Source: GCA-2862585 sp049890295 | GTDB lineage: Bacteria > Bacteroidota > Bacteroidia > Flavobacteriales > UBA7312 | Assembly (NCBI GenBank): GCA_049890295.1 | Contig: JBMHBP010000004.1 | Span: 124,001 to 188,000, forward strand | DNA: 64,000 bases | Reading direction: 5' to 3' | Part shown: positions 43,641 through 52,825 of the stretch, one piece after another | Position numbering within the stretch: position 1 is the first letter of the stretch | Layout: every line of letters begins with the position of its first letter | Translations under genes and position numbers: made by a program | The notes under the pieces: model-generated | The model's input: the letters and a program-made list of their open reading frames with translations, nothing else | The model's database searches: none | What the model was told of the DNA's origin: nothing

Positions 43641-44477
43641 ATGACCAAGTTTTTTCTTTCCTCAAATATTTTTGTGTCCCTGTGTGTGGTGGCCTTGAGT
43701 CTGAGTTCATCATTAATTCTTGAAATTGATGGTATATACCTTATTCCATTTATATTTTTTTCTACCCTATTTAGTTATAATTTTCAACGTTTAGTTAGGT
43801 ATAACTCAAAGGCAGTTCAATGGGTTAAATTAGATACTGACAGAAAGCAAACACTGTTCATAAGTGTTTTGTCATTTATTCCAATGCTGTACTATTCATT
43901 TAGTTTATCTGTTTCTTCATTAGGTTTAATTTTTATAGCTTCATTATTGACTCTATTGTATCCAATAAGATTTTCATTTTTAAACAACCGTTCAATTCGG
44001 GAATTACCTCTGTTGAAAGTGTTTTTAATCAGTTTTGTATGGTCATTAGTTAGTGTAGGTTTACTGCTCACTGAAAGTAATTTATATGAAAAAACAGAAA
44101 GTATAATTCTATTTCTTAGTCGATTTTTCTTTGTCTTAGCCATCACTATTCCATTTGATATTAGGGATCTAAAGTATGATCATCCATCAATGTTGACCAT
44201 GCCCCAGCTATTAGGAATAAAAAGGGCAAAGCTATTAGCATTAAGTTCATTAACTGTTTTTTTTATATTATCATTGAATCTTTATTACACTGTTGGTTTC
44301 TCAAAATCACTTTTGTTAGCGCTTTTTATTTGCTTTTTAGTATCGGCATTTCTTATTAATAAATCTGATGAGAAAAAAAATGATTTCTTTTTTTCTTTTT
44401 GGGTTGAGGGCTTGAGTATTCTCATGTTTCTATTACTTTTTTTTATACCAATGGCTTTTGATACCTTTGTACTCTAA
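43641..44477 (+). CDS. UbiA-superfamily-like membrane protein with lost first Asp motif
   Basis: From the ATG at 43641 the product is 278 residues with about eight membrane spans. The segment FDIRDLKYDHPSMLTMPQLLG matches the second Asp-rich motif of UbiA prenyltransferases (DxxDxxxD, then TxPxxLG). At the place of the first motif (NDxxDxxxD) there is YNFQRLVRYNSK, with no aspartate, so diphosphate-metal binding is probably altered or lost. It starts nine or so bases before kynU, in the same operon. Substrate unknown. It may be a divergent prenyltransferase or a non-catalytic relative. Confidence 0.65.
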   Translation: MTKFFLSSNIFVSLCVVALSLSSSLILEIDGIYLIPFIFFSTLFSYNFQRLVRYNSKAVQWVKLDTDRKQTLFISVLSFIPMLYYSFSLSVSSLGLIFIASLLTLLYPIRFSFLNNRSIRELPLLKVFLISFVWSLVSVGLLLTESNLYEKTESIILFLSRFFFVLAITIPFDIRDLKYDHPSMLTMPQLLGIKRAKLLALSSLTVFFILSLNLYYTVGFSKSLLLALFICFLVSAFLINKSDEKKNDFFFSFWVEGLSILMFLLLFFIPMAFDTFVL

Positions 44478-44486
44478 CTATTGAAA

Positions 44487-45755
44487 ATGCAAAATACTTT
44501 AGATTTCGCCTTAGAATCTGATAAAAACGATGAAATTTCTCACTACAGAAACCGTTTTTATATACCACAAGTTAATGGAAGGGATAGCCTGTATTTTACA
44601 GGAAATTCACTGGGTTTACAACCTAAATCGGTTCAAACTTATGTTCAACAAGAATTAGACGATTGGGCAAAATTTGGTGTTGAAGGGCATTTTGAAGCTA
44701 AAAATCCATGGGTTTCCTATCATAAAATTTTAAGCCAACCATTTAGTAAACTTGTTGGTGCTCAAACTGAAGAGGTAGTAGCAATGAATGGTTTGAGCGT
44801 CAATTTGCATTTGATGTTAGTATCATTTTACCAACCTAAAGGCAAACGAACAAAGATAATTTGCGAATCAAAAGCTTTTCCGTCCGATCAATATGTTTTA
44901 GAAAGTCAAGTGAGGTTTCATGGCTTAGACCCTGAAGAGACAATCGTTGAGGTACAACCAAGAGATGGTGAGTATACTATTAGAGAAGAAGATATTTTGA
45001 GCTGTATCAATGATGTTGGAGACGAACTTGCATTAGTTTTTTGGGGTGGGGTTAACTACTATACTGGACAAGTTTTTGATATGGCATTAATTTCAAGTCA
45101 AGCAAAAGCAGTAGGTGCTATTGTGGGCTTAGACCTTGCTCATGGTGTTGGTAATATTTCATTGAGTCTACATGATTGGGATGTCGATTTTGCTGCTTGG
45201 TGTACATACAAGTATTTAAATTCAGGGCCAGGTGGAATATCAGGAGTTTTTATACATGAAAAACATGCAAAGAATTTTTCACTACCTCGTTTCTCTGGAT
45301 GGTGGGGGCATGATGAAGAAAGACGTTTTTTGATGGAGAAAGGCTTTGTTCCAATGCGGGGTGCTCAAGGTTGGCAGTTGAGTAATGCTCCGGTTTTGAC
45401 TATGGCAAGTTGTAAGGCAAGTATAGATATTTTTGAGGAGGTTGGGATGTCAAAGCTTAGAGTCAAAAGTAATTTGTTGACCTCTTTTATGGAGTTTATA
45501 TTCAACGATATATCAGCTCGTTATGACCATTGTAACTTTGAAATAATAACACCAAGCGAACCTAACAGGCGTGGCTGTCAATTATCAGTTTTAACTCACG
45601 GCCATGGAAAAGAATTATTTGATTTTATTTCTAAAGAAGGCGTTATTGCAGATTGGCGTGAGCCAAACGTTATAAGACTTGCACCTGTTCCACTTTACAA
45701 TAGCTTTGAAGATATTTATAAATTAGGTCAAATTATAGAAAAAGCATTATCATGA
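44487..45755 (+). CDS. kynU: Kynureninase
   Basis: From the ATG at 44487 the product is 422 residues. It is a PLP enzyme that cleaves kynurenine or 3-hydroxykynurenine to (3-hydroxy)anthranilate and alanine. Signatures are YFTGNSLGLQPKSVQTYVQQEL, VAMNGLSVNLHLMLVSFY and the PLP lysine Lys242 in AAWCTYKYLNSGPGG. PRFSGWWGHDEERRFLME is also typical. It overlaps kmo by four bases, so the two act together on tryptophan-derived kynurenine. Confidence 0.95.
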   Translation: MQNTLDFALESDKNDEISHYRNRFYIPQVNGRDSLYFTGNSLGLQPKSVQTYVQQELDDWAKFGVEGHFEAKNPWVSYHKILSQPFSKLVGAQTEEVVAMNGLSVNLHLMLVSFYQPKGKRTKIICESKAFPSDQYVLESQVRFHGLDPEETIVEVQPRDGEYTIREEDILSCINDVGDELALVFWGGVNYYTGQVFDMALISSQAKAVGAIVGLDLAHGVGNISLSLHDWDVDFAAWCTYKYLNSGPGGISGVFIHEKHAKNFSLPRFSGWWGHDEERRFLMEKGFVPMRGAQGWQLSNAPVLTMASCKASIDIFEEVGMSKLRVKSNLLTSFMEFIFNDISARYDHCNFEIITPSEPNRRGCQLSVLTHGHGKELFDFISKEGVIADWREPNVIRLAPVPLYNSFEDIYKLGQIIEKALS

Positions 45756-47089
45756 GTAAAAATATTACAATCGCCGGTGCGGGTTTGGTCGGTGCTTTAG
45801 AGGCTATTTATTTATCAAAGCGAGGCTTTAATGTCAACGTCTTTGAACGTCGGCCTGATATGCGTTCAGTTGAATTGACTGCAGGTCGTTCAATAAATTT
45901 AGCCTTATCAGAACGGGGTTGGAACGCTCTAAAAACTGTAGGAGTGGAAAAAGAAGTAGAAAAAATGGCCATTCCAATGTATAAAAGAGTTATGCATTCG
46001 GTAGATGGTACTCTTACAGACCAATCATATGGACAAGATGGCCAGGCTATATATTCTGTTTCAAGAGGTGGTTTGAATCAGATTCTACTGCGTTTAGCAG
46101 GTAGTCTTCAAAATGTCAATTTAAATTTTGAGCACAGATGCTTAGATGTGGACTTAGAGACTGCTACAGCTATTTTTGAAGATAGTTCTGGTATAAGAAA
46201 AGAAGTTCTTGCAGATGCATTAATAGGTGCAGACGGAACATACTCGGTAGTACGTTCAAAAATGATGCGACAAGACAGATTTCAGTATTCTCAACACTAC
46301 ATTGAGCATGGCTATAAAGAATTGACAATTCCAGCTAATCCAGATGGGACTTATCAATTAGAAGTTAATGCCCTACATATTTGGCCAAGAGGTAATTATA
46401 TGCTTATTGCACTTCCTAATTTAGATGGTAGTTTTACATGTACCTTATTTTTTCCTTACGAAGGAGAGCATTCTTTTAAAAGTTTGACAAGCGAACAAAA
46501 AGTACATGAGTTTTTTAGTGCTGTTTTTCCAGATACGATTGATTTAATTCCAAATCTCGTACAGGAATATTTTCAAAACCCAACTTCATCATTGGCAATA
46601 ATGAGATGCGATCCTTGGACTGTTGAAGATAAAGTATTACTGATTGGTGATGCAGCACATGCCACAGTTCCATTCTATGGTCAAGGAATGAATGCTGGTT
46701 TCGAAGGCTGTTTTGTATTAGATCAATTAATGAAAAAACATGGCGATAATTGGAAAGCTTGTTTTGATGAATATTCTCAAATACGTAAACCCGATGGAGA
46801 TGGTGTTCAGGATTTATCATTGCACAATTTTATTGTCATGCGTGATAAAACTGCAGACCCCAATTTTTTACTTCAAAAGAAAATAGAACTACATTTTTCA
46901 AGAAAGTATCCAGAAAAATGGTTACCACTTTACTCCATGGTTTCTTTTTCAACCATTCGCTATTCAGAAGCATGGCGAATTGGGCAACAACAGGAGGAAT
47001 TGATGAAGGAAATAATGAGTATGGATGGCATAGAAAATAAGTGGGACTCTCAGGAGGTAGAAGATAAGATGTTAATGCTGATTGATTGA
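45752..47089 (+). CDS. kmo: Kynurenine 3-monooxygenase
   Basis: The product is 445 residues, a flavin monooxygenase that hydroxylates kynurenine. The FAD-binding loop GAGLVG is at 9-14, followed by VFERRPDMRSVELTAGRSINLALSERG, a KMO signature. The second FAD motif is LLIGDAAHATVPFYGQGMNAGFEGC. The C-terminal third is amphipathic (RKYPEKWLPLYSMVSF), in keeping with KMO membrane association. Together with kynU it yields 3-hydroxyanthranilate. Its TGA overlaps the TTG start of the next gene. Confidence 0.95.
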   Translation: MSKNITIAGAGLVGALEAIYLSKRGFNVNVFERRPDMRSVELTAGRSINLALSERGWNALKTVGVEKEVEKMAIPMYKRVMHSVDGTLTDQSYGQDGQAIYSVSRGGLNQILLRLAGSLQNVNLNFEHRCLDVDLETATAIFEDSSGIRKEVLADALIGADGTYSVVRSKMMRQDRFQYSQHYIEHGYKELTIPANPDGTYQLEVNALHIWPRGNYMLIALPNLDGSFTCTLFFPYEGEHSFKSLTSEQKVHEFFSAVFPDTIDLIPNLVQEYFQNPTSSLAIMRCDPWTVEDKVLLIGDAAHATVPFYGQGMNAGFEGCFVLDQLMKKHGDNWKACFDEYSQIRKPDGDGVQDLSLHNFIVMRDKTADPNFLLQKKIELHFSRKYPEKWLPLYSMVSFSTIRYSEAWRIGQQQEELMKEIMSMDGIENKWDSQEVEDKMLMLID

Positions 47090-48321
47090 AAACCTTACTT
47101 AAATCGTATTCGAATCTTGAGGAGCATGTATTGCTCATGATTAAAGCGGAATTCTTTATTCAAATTATTGGGGCTGCTTTTTTTTTAATACTAAATATTT
47201 TTCTTGCTAAATCCGGTTTTTCGGACCCTGAAATAGCCAATTTTATTTCATATAGATTTTTAGCTGTAATGGTTTTAGGTTTTCCGTTGGGTATTTATAT
47301 AAAGGGAAAAGCATTAAAGCCATTCTTTTGGATTGGTAGTATAGGTGTGCCAATGACGGCTATTGCTATGATAGTAAGTATTAATAATAAGTTATTTTCA
47401 ATACTTCCCTCCTTATTTATTCTGTGGGGAGTTGTGTTTACATGTTTTCAGGTCAGTAGCTTGCCATATATTATGCGAAACACAAAGAAAGAAAATCAGT
47501 CACATGCTATATCTCTAAGTTTTGCTACACACAGTTTTGGCACTATTTCTAGTAGCATAATAATTTTTTTATTGAGTACATTTTTTGTTGATATCAATGA
47601 AGGAATAGTTTTAATAATAATCTCAATTGTAGGTCTTTTCGGCGTATTTTATTTGTTACAACTAAAAGTAGATGCTGTAATTGATGATAAACAACCATTC
47701 TCTTGGCAAACATACGATTGGTGGTTAGTACTAAAAGCGGTTGTTCCAACGATAATAATTTCTATTGGTGCAGGCTTAACCATTCCATTTATCAATTTGT
47801 TCTTTTACCATGATTTTAATATTGATTCTTCAGAGTTTGCACTAATAGGAGGAGGAGCAAGTATTTTAGTTTCTGTCTTATCGTTAATGGTACCAAAAGT
47901 GAAAGACTATTTAGGTTTTAAAAAAGGAATTACCTTAACTCAGTCAATCGCAGTTATTGCACTAGTGGCTTTGGCAACAACAGAATTCTTTACAAGCTAT
48001 TGGTGGTCATTACCTTTAGCAATTGGATGTTATTGGTTAAGAACTCCTCTGATGAACATGGCTGCTCCTATGACCTCTGAGCTAACCATGAATTATGTCG
48101 GGAAAAATAATCAAGAAATATTAAGTGCAATTACTGCTGCTATTTGGAGTGGTAGTTGGTATTTCAGTTCACAAATATTCCGATTTTTGAAAGCTATGGA
48201 TTTACCATACGCTTACATTTTTTACATCACTGCAGCCTTATACAGCTTTGGTATTTTAATGTACTACTTACTAATTTTAGACTATGAAAAGAAAGTAGAT
48301 AAAGTGACTATCAATGTCTGA
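47086..48321 (+). CDS. MFS-type membrane transporter, kyn operon
   Basis: The product is up to 411 residues with about 12 hydrophobic segments. It starts either with the TTG at 47086, overlapping the kmo stop, or with the ATG at 47137 (MIKAEFFIQIIGAAFF). MFS-type features are present (SYRFLAVMVLGFPLGIYIKGKALK, then NHLL-free loops), but no strong substrate signature. Because it is coupled to kynU-kmo it may move a kynurenine-pathway metabolite, but this is inference from position. It converges on the MBL gene with a two-base gap. Confidence 0.8.
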   Translation: MKTLLKSYSNLEEHVLLMIKAEFFIQIIGAAFFLILNIFLAKSGFSDPEIANFISYRFLAVMVLGFPLGIYIKGKALKPFFWIGSIGVPMTAIAMIVSINNKLFSILPSLFILWGVVFTCFQVSSLPYIMRNTKKENQSHAISLSFATHSFGTISSSIIIFLLSTFFVDINEGIVLIIISIVGLFGVFYLLQLKVDAVIDDKQPFSWQTYDWWLVLKAVVPTIIISIGAGLTIPFINLFFYHDFNIDSSEFALIGGGASILVSVLSLMVPKVKDYLGFKKGITLTQSIAVIALVALATTEFFTSYWWSLPLAIGCYWLRTPLMNMAAPMTSELTMNYVGKNNQEILSAITAAIWSGSWYFSSQIFRFLKAMDLPYAYIFYITAALYSFGILMYYLLILDYEKKVDKVTINV

Positions 48322-48323
48322 TA

Positions 48324-48965
48324 CTAATTTAAAAATGGATTATTCTTTCTTTCAAATCCTACTGTAGTATAAGGTCCATGTCCACAATAAACTTTAGTCT
48401 TATCTTCTAATGGCATTAGCTTGTTTTTTATACTATTAATAAGAGTCTGATGATCACCGCCAGGCAAGTCAGTACGACCAATACTCATTTGAAATAGTAC
48501 ATCTCCACCAATAACAAAGTCTTGTTCTTTAGAATACAAAACAATATGACCAGGTGCATGACCCGGGGTGAACATAATAGTTAAATAACTCTGCCCAAAA
48601 CTTACTAAATCTCCTTCGTTCAAAAAGTGTAGTGGTAATGGGCTTTCTTCATAATTATGGAAGCCATAAAGACTGCTATATTGAGTCACAGCCTGTAGAG
48701 TGGGTAAATCTTGTTCATGAGCTTCTAAATCTAACCCCCAACACTCTGAAACAAATTTATTCCCCAAAACATGATCAATATGGCAATGGGTATTTATTAA
48801 TCTTACAGGCTTCAAATCATTGTTATTAATGTAGTTCAGTAATTGATCTTTCTCTAACTGACTGTAGCAGCCAGGATCTACAATGATGCATTCCTTTGTT
48901 TCATCATGCAAAACATATGTATTCTCTTGAAAGTCGTTGAATGTAAAAGTTTCTATACTTATCAT
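48324..48965 (-). CDS. MBL-fold metallohydrolase (glyoxalase II-like)
   Basis: The product is 213 residues. The dinuclear metal motif HCHIDH gives His60, His62, Asp64 and His65, followed by FTPGHAPGHIVLY and GGDVLFQMSIGRTDLPGGD, the usual pattern of hydroxyacylglutathione hydrolase relatives. It is shorter than true GloB (about 250), so it is likely one of the small thioester or sulfur-carrier hydrolases. A TATCTTTG box lies only four bases before its ATG. Confidence 0.9.
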   Translation of the reverse strand: MISIETFTFNDFQENTYVLHDETKECIIVDPGCYSQLEKDQLLNYINNNDLKPVRLINTHCHIDHVLGNKFVSECWGLDLEAHEQDLPTLQAVTQYSSLYGFHNYEESPLPLHFLNEGDLVSFGQSYLTIMFTPGHAPGHIVLYSKEQDFVIGGDVLFQMSIGRTDLPGGDHQTLINSIKNKLMPLEDKTKVYCGHGPYTTVGFERKNNPFLN

Positions 48966-48969
48966 GAGG

Positions 48970-48997
48970 CAAAGATATTTTGAATTACATATCTTCG
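48970..48997. promoter_or_regulatory. Overlapping divergent promoters: MBL and TauE/SafE genes
   Basis: The minus strand has TATCTTTG (48977 to 48970), exact TAnnTTTG, four bases before the MBL ATG. The plus strand has TATCTTCG (48990-48997), a one-base variant, nine bases before the ATG at 49007. Confidence 0.5.
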
Positions 48998-49006
48998 CAA
49001 GGATTT

Positions 49007-49375
49007 ATGTCAATTACTACATTATTTTTACTAATTCTTATTGGTGTTTGTGCTGGATTATTGAGTGGCTTTGTAGGTGTTGGTGGTGGGATAATCATTA
49101 TACCATTACTCATGTTATTAGTTGGCTTTGGTCAGCACTTAGCACAAGGTACAAGTCTAGCCGTTATGTTGCCTCCAATCGGTATTCTAGCTGCTTGGAA
49201 TTATCACAAAGAAGGATTTGTAAATTGGAAATATGCGTTGATAATTTCATTAGCGTTTATTGTTGGAGGGTACTTTAGCTCGAAATGGGCAGTTCAACTT
49301 GATCAAAAAACTCTAAAAAAAGTGTTTGGAGTAATATTATTAATTGGAGGTTTAAAACTTATTTTTAGCAAGTGA
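49007..49375 (+). CDS. Short TauE/SafE-family membrane protein
   Basis: From the ATG at 49007 the product is 122 residues with about four membrane spans. The segment GLLSGFVGVGGGIIIIPLLMLL is the classic TauE/SafE (TSUP, DUF81) N-terminal motif. Full-length members are about 250 residues in two such halves, so this is a half-size version that would need to dimerise. The family exports sulfoacetate or related anions in some species, but the substrate here is unknown. It overlaps the M20 gene start by four bases. Confidence 0.88.
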   Translation: MSITTLFLLILIGVCAGLLSGFVGVGGGIIIIPLLMLLVGFGQHLAQGTSLAVMLPPIGILAAWNYHKEGFVNWKYALIISLAFIVGGYFSSKWAVQLDQKTLKKVFGVILLIGGLKLIFSK

Positions 49376-50547
49376 ATCCGTTAGAATCAAAAATAAAAGA
49401 ATTAGCTAAATTATATTTTGATGATATCGTCGAAATAAGACGTCATTTACATAAACACCCAGAGTTATCATTTGAAGAATTTAATACGTCGTCATTCATT
49501 CAAGAAAAGCTAAATGAGTACGGAATCTCTTTTACTGCTGGTATAGTTAAAACAGGTATTGTTGCACTTATAGAGGGAAAAAACCCTAAGTCAAAATGTA
49601 TTGCTTTAAGAGCAGATATTGACGCTTTACCTATTGAAGAATTGAATACTCATAGTTTTGTTTCTAAACATAAAGGCGTCATGCATGCCTGCGGTCATGA
49701 TGTTCATACCGCATCATTAATAGGAGTAGCTAGAATTTTAAATGAACTAAAGCATTCATGGGAAGGATGTGTGAAGCTTATTTTCCAGCCTGGGGAAGAG
49801 AAATTACCCGGAGGAGCTTCCTTAATGATAAATGAAGGAGTACTCAATAACCCAACCGTCGATAAAATCATTGGTCAGCATGTATCCCCAGAATTAGAAT
49901 GCGGAACATTAGGTATCAGGGCTGGAAAGTTTATGGCATCAACCGATGAAATATATATAGATGTTATAGGTAAAGGGGGTCATGCCGCTTTACCAGAAGG
50001 TAATATTAACCCTATAGTAATAGCCTCTAACTTGATTTCAAATTTATACGAACGATTTAGTCAATACAGAGATAAACCTAGTGTTTTTTCAATTGGTGTA
50101 ATTGAGGGTGGAACGGCTGGAAATATTATTCCTGATAGCGTAAGTCTACAAGGAACGTTCAGAGCAATGAATGAAGAATTTAGAAAAGAAGCACATAAAA
50201 TTATCGGTGAGATATGCGATACAGTCACTCAGCAATTTGGAGGTTCTTTTTCGCTTGAAATAAAAAAGGGGTATCCATTTCTATCCAATGATAAAGAACT
50301 CACTCAGTTGTGTTTTGATACAGCTGCAGAATTTATGGGTAAGCAAAATGTTATAGAAATTCCTAAACGTATGACTGCAGAAGACTTTGCATACTACTCT
50401 CATCATGTTCCAGCTTGTTTCTATCGAATTGGTGTAGGCAGTCGGGGAGAGGATAGAAGATATCTACACAACGCTAAATTTGATGTTAATGAGAATGCTT
50501 TAATTCACAGTATGGGTGTGATGAGTTGGTTAGCAATTAACTGCTAG
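49372..50547 (+). CDS. M20-family amidohydrolase
   Basis: The product is 391 residues and starts with GTG inside the stop of the previous gene. It is an M20D peptidase-type amidohydrolase (IAA-amino acid hydrolase or N-acyl amino acid deacylase type). Metal and catalytic motifs are MHACGHDVH (Cys107, His109, His112), FQPGEEKLPGGA and the late MTAEDFAYYSHHVPACFYRIG. Which N-acyl substrate it cuts cannot be read from sequence. It shares its CTAG stop with recQ. Confidence 0.92.
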   Translation: MNPLESKIKELAKLYFDDIVEIRRHLHKHPELSFEEFNTSSFIQEKLNEYGISFTAGIVKTGIVALIEGKNPKSKCIALRADIDALPIEELNTHSFVSKHKGVMHACGHDVHTASLIGVARILNELKHSWEGCVKLIFQPGEEKLPGGASLMINEGVLNNPTVDKIIGQHVSPELECGTLGIRAGKFMASTDEIYIDVIGKGGHAALPEGNINPIVIASNLISNLYERFSQYRDKPSVFSIGVIEGGTAGNIIPDSVSLQGTFRAMNEEFRKEAHKIIGEICDTVTQQFGGSFSLEIKKGYPFLSNDKELTQLCFDTAAEFMGKQNVIEIPKRMTAEDFAYYSHHVPACFYRIGVGSRGEDRRYLHNAKFDVNENALIHSMGVMSWLAINC

Positions 50548-52733
50548 TTTGCAACATCCGATATGAACTTTATTCTATACAGCCTAAGCTCTTCATCCGT
50601 ATATTCGTCTTCGTCAAATTCTAGTCTGGCTTCTTGAAATGAGGCTTCTTCTGAATTTTTGAAAAATTCATCAAGTTCTTCTTCCTGATACTCGTCTATC
50701 AATTCGTCTAGGTAATAATTTAAGTTCACTTTTGTCCCAGACTCAACAATCGTTTCTATTTCTTTGATTAACTCATCAACCTCTAGTCCTTTGGCTGAGG
50801 CAATATCTTCTATTGATAATTTTCGATCTATTGACTGTATAATGTAGACTTTATTACTTGATTGCTTAGCAACTGTTTTTATGACCATATCTTCTGGTCT
50901 AATAATATCATTTTCATTGACATATTCTTTGATATACTCTAGGAATATTTGACCGAACTTTTTCGCTTTGCCAAAACCTACACCATGAATTTGACTTAAT
51001 TCTTCAGTGGTTATTGGGTATTGATTTGCCATATCAATTAGCGAGGCCTCAGAAAAAATGATGTTAGGGGGTAAGCCTTTAGTTTTAGCATATTTTTTTC
51101 TTAATTCTTTGAGATTTTTGAAAAGGACTGTATCAGCTGCAGCTGCTTTTTGGTTGCTGTTGGCTGCATTTTGAGAATTTATAGCGTCATAGTCGTGGTC
51201 CTCAGTTAGAAGAATTTCGTAGGGATTTACTAAATATTCATATCCTTTTTCACTAATTTTTAGGATACCATAACTTTCAATTTCTTTGCTTAAGAATCCA
51301 TTTACCAAAGACTGTCGAATAACTGCATGCCAAAAACCTTTTGATTTCTCTTTTCCGCCACCAAATTCATCGACTAAATCTGCCTTATTTTGTTTAATCA
51401 AAGCATTACTCTCACCTACCAGAACCTTTACTATTTCTTTTGCCTTGAGCCTTTCACTGATGGCTTTTACACATTCTAATAATTGAATAATATTTTCTTC
51501 GCCATTAAATTTTGGTTTTGGATGACGACAATTATCACACATGCTATTGCAGTGAGCTTCATCAAAAGTTTCGCCAAAATAATGTAATATATATTTTCTT
51601 CTACAAATAGATGTTTCTGCGAACGAAATAGTTTCTAGTATGAGTTGTCGGCCAATTTCTTGTTCAGCCACAGGTTTTCCTTGTAAAAACTTTTCGAGTT
51701 TTTCGATATCATTATAACTATAGAAAGTTAGGCAATTCCCCTCACCACCGTCACGTCCCGCTCGACCAGTTTCTTGATAATAACTTTCTAAACTTTTTGG
51801 TATATCGTGATGAATAACATATCTAATATCGGGTTTATCAATTCCCATACCAAAAGCAATAGTTGCCACAATTACGTCCACATCTTCCATTAGAAAAGCA
51901 TCTTGGTGCTTTACACGAATCTTATTCTCCAGTCCAGCATGATAGGGTAGAGCGTTTATGCCATTTACTTGAAGCATTTCGGCTATCTCTTCAACTTTTT
52001 TTCTGCTCAAGCAGTAAACAATTCCAGACTTTCCGGTATTTTGTTTTATAAATTTTATTATTTCTTTTTCGACATTAATTTTTGGACGAATGTCATAATA
52101 TAAGTTAGACCGATTAAATGAGTCAAAAAAGACTGGACAATCAGAAATACCTAGATTTTTCTGAATATCTTCTCTTACTTTTACTGTGGCTGTGGCAGTA
52201 AGTGCTATTATTGGGGCTCGTCCAATACTTTCTACAATTTTTCTTATGTTTCTGTATTCAGGTCTAAAGTCATGACCCCATTCCGAAATACAATGTGCTT
52301 CATCGATGGCATAGAACGAAATGGTATGTTTTTTTAAAAATTCTATATTTTCTTCCTTAGTCAGTGACTCTGGAGCGACATATAATAATTTAGTTGCCCC
52401 AGAACTAACGTCTTGTTTGACTTTTTCAATTTCTGTTTTGGAAAGTGATGAGTTTAGAACATGAGCAATAGAGTCACTATCATTAAATCCTCTTATCGCA
52501 TCAACTTGATTTTTCATTAAGGCTATCAATGGCGATATTACTATGGCACAACCCTCGCTAATAAGGGCTGGTAGTTGATAGCACATGGACTTGCCACCAC
52601 CAGTTGGCATTACAACAAAAGCATCATTACCATCTAATGTGTTTTGAATAATTGTTTCTTGTTGACTTTTAAAATGATTGAATCCAAAATACTTTTGGAG
52701 TTCATCGTTTAAAGATTTAATCTGTAGGGTCAT
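50544..52733 (-). CDS. recQ: ATP-dependent DNA helicase RecQ
   Basis: The product is 729 residues. The helicase core has Walker A TGGGKS at about 44-49, DEAH (IDEAHCISEWGHDFRPEYR) and motif VI QETGRAGRDG. The RQC zinc site is CRRKYILHYFGE...CDNC and an HRDC domain follows (about 535-610). A final acidic extension of about 110 residues (DELIDEYQEEELDEFFKNSE) is longer than in E. coli. It unwinds recombination intermediates. It converges on the M20 gene, sharing CTAG as both stops. Confidence 0.95.
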   Translation of the reverse strand: MTLQIKSLNDELQKYFGFNHFKSQQETIIQNTLDGNDAFVVMPTGGGKSMCYQLPALISEGCAIVISPLIALMKNQVDAIRGFNDSDSIAHVLNSSLSKTEIEKVKQDVSSGATKLLYVAPESLTKEENIEFLKKHTISFYAIDEAHCISEWGHDFRPEYRNIRKIVESIGRAPIIALTATATVKVREDIQKNLGISDCPVFFDSFNRSNLYYDIRPKINVEKEIIKFIKQNTGKSGIVYCLSRKKVEEIAEMLQVNGINALPYHAGLENKIRVKHQDAFLMEDVDVIVATIAFGMGIDKPDIRYVIHHDIPKSLESYYQETGRAGRDGGEGNCLTFYSYNDIEKLEKFLQGKPVAEQEIGRQLILETISFAETSICRRKYILHYFGETFDEAHCNSMCDNCRHPKPKFNGEENIIQLLECVKAISERLKAKEIVKVLVGESNALIKQNKADLVDEFGGGKEKSKGFWHAVIRQSLVNGFLSKEIESYGILKISEKGYEYLVNPYEILLTEDHDYDAINSQNAANSNQKAAAADTVLFKNLKELRKKYAKTKGLPPNIIFSEASLIDMANQYPITTEELSQIHGVGFGKAKKFGQIFLEYIKEYVNENDIIRPEDMVIKTVAKQSSNKVYIIQSIDRKLSIEDIASAKGLEVDELIKEIETIVESGTKVNLNYYLDELIDEYQEEELDEFFKNSEEASFQEARLEFDEDEYTDEELRLYRIKFISDVAN

Positions 52734-52758
52734 TTAATATAAAACAGCTAATTTTTGA

Positions 52759-52821
52759 TACTTTTGCTTTAAAGTATTACTTACTAAAATTATGGATTAT
52801 TTTTCAGTTTATCAAATTTAG
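52759..52821 (+). promoter_or_regulatory. kdsD-like gene promoter and nine-codon upstream frame
   Basis: TACTTTTG (52759-52766) is an exact TAnnTTTG match. Downstream, an ATG at 52792 opens a nine-residue frame (MDYFSVYQI) ending at the TAG 52819-52821, four bases before the TTG start of the next gene. The upstream frame could be chance, or a device for reinitiation at the weak TTG. Confidence 0.4.
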
Positions 52822-52825
52822 TCTA

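Noticed and set aside
43553..43648. Longer gcvP start at 43648
   Set aside because: It runs through an exact -7 promoter box and the divergent gene's promoter; FAERHIG is the normal P-protein beginning.
46515..47138. Two antisense frames opposite kmo
   Set aside because: Antisense shadows of a well-supported gene; no signal, motif or promoter box supports them.
48937..49278. Long plus-strand frame rich in Trp, Tyr and Cys over the MBL/TauE junction
   Set aside because: It is an out-of-frame shadow of the TauE/SafE gene with unnatural composition.
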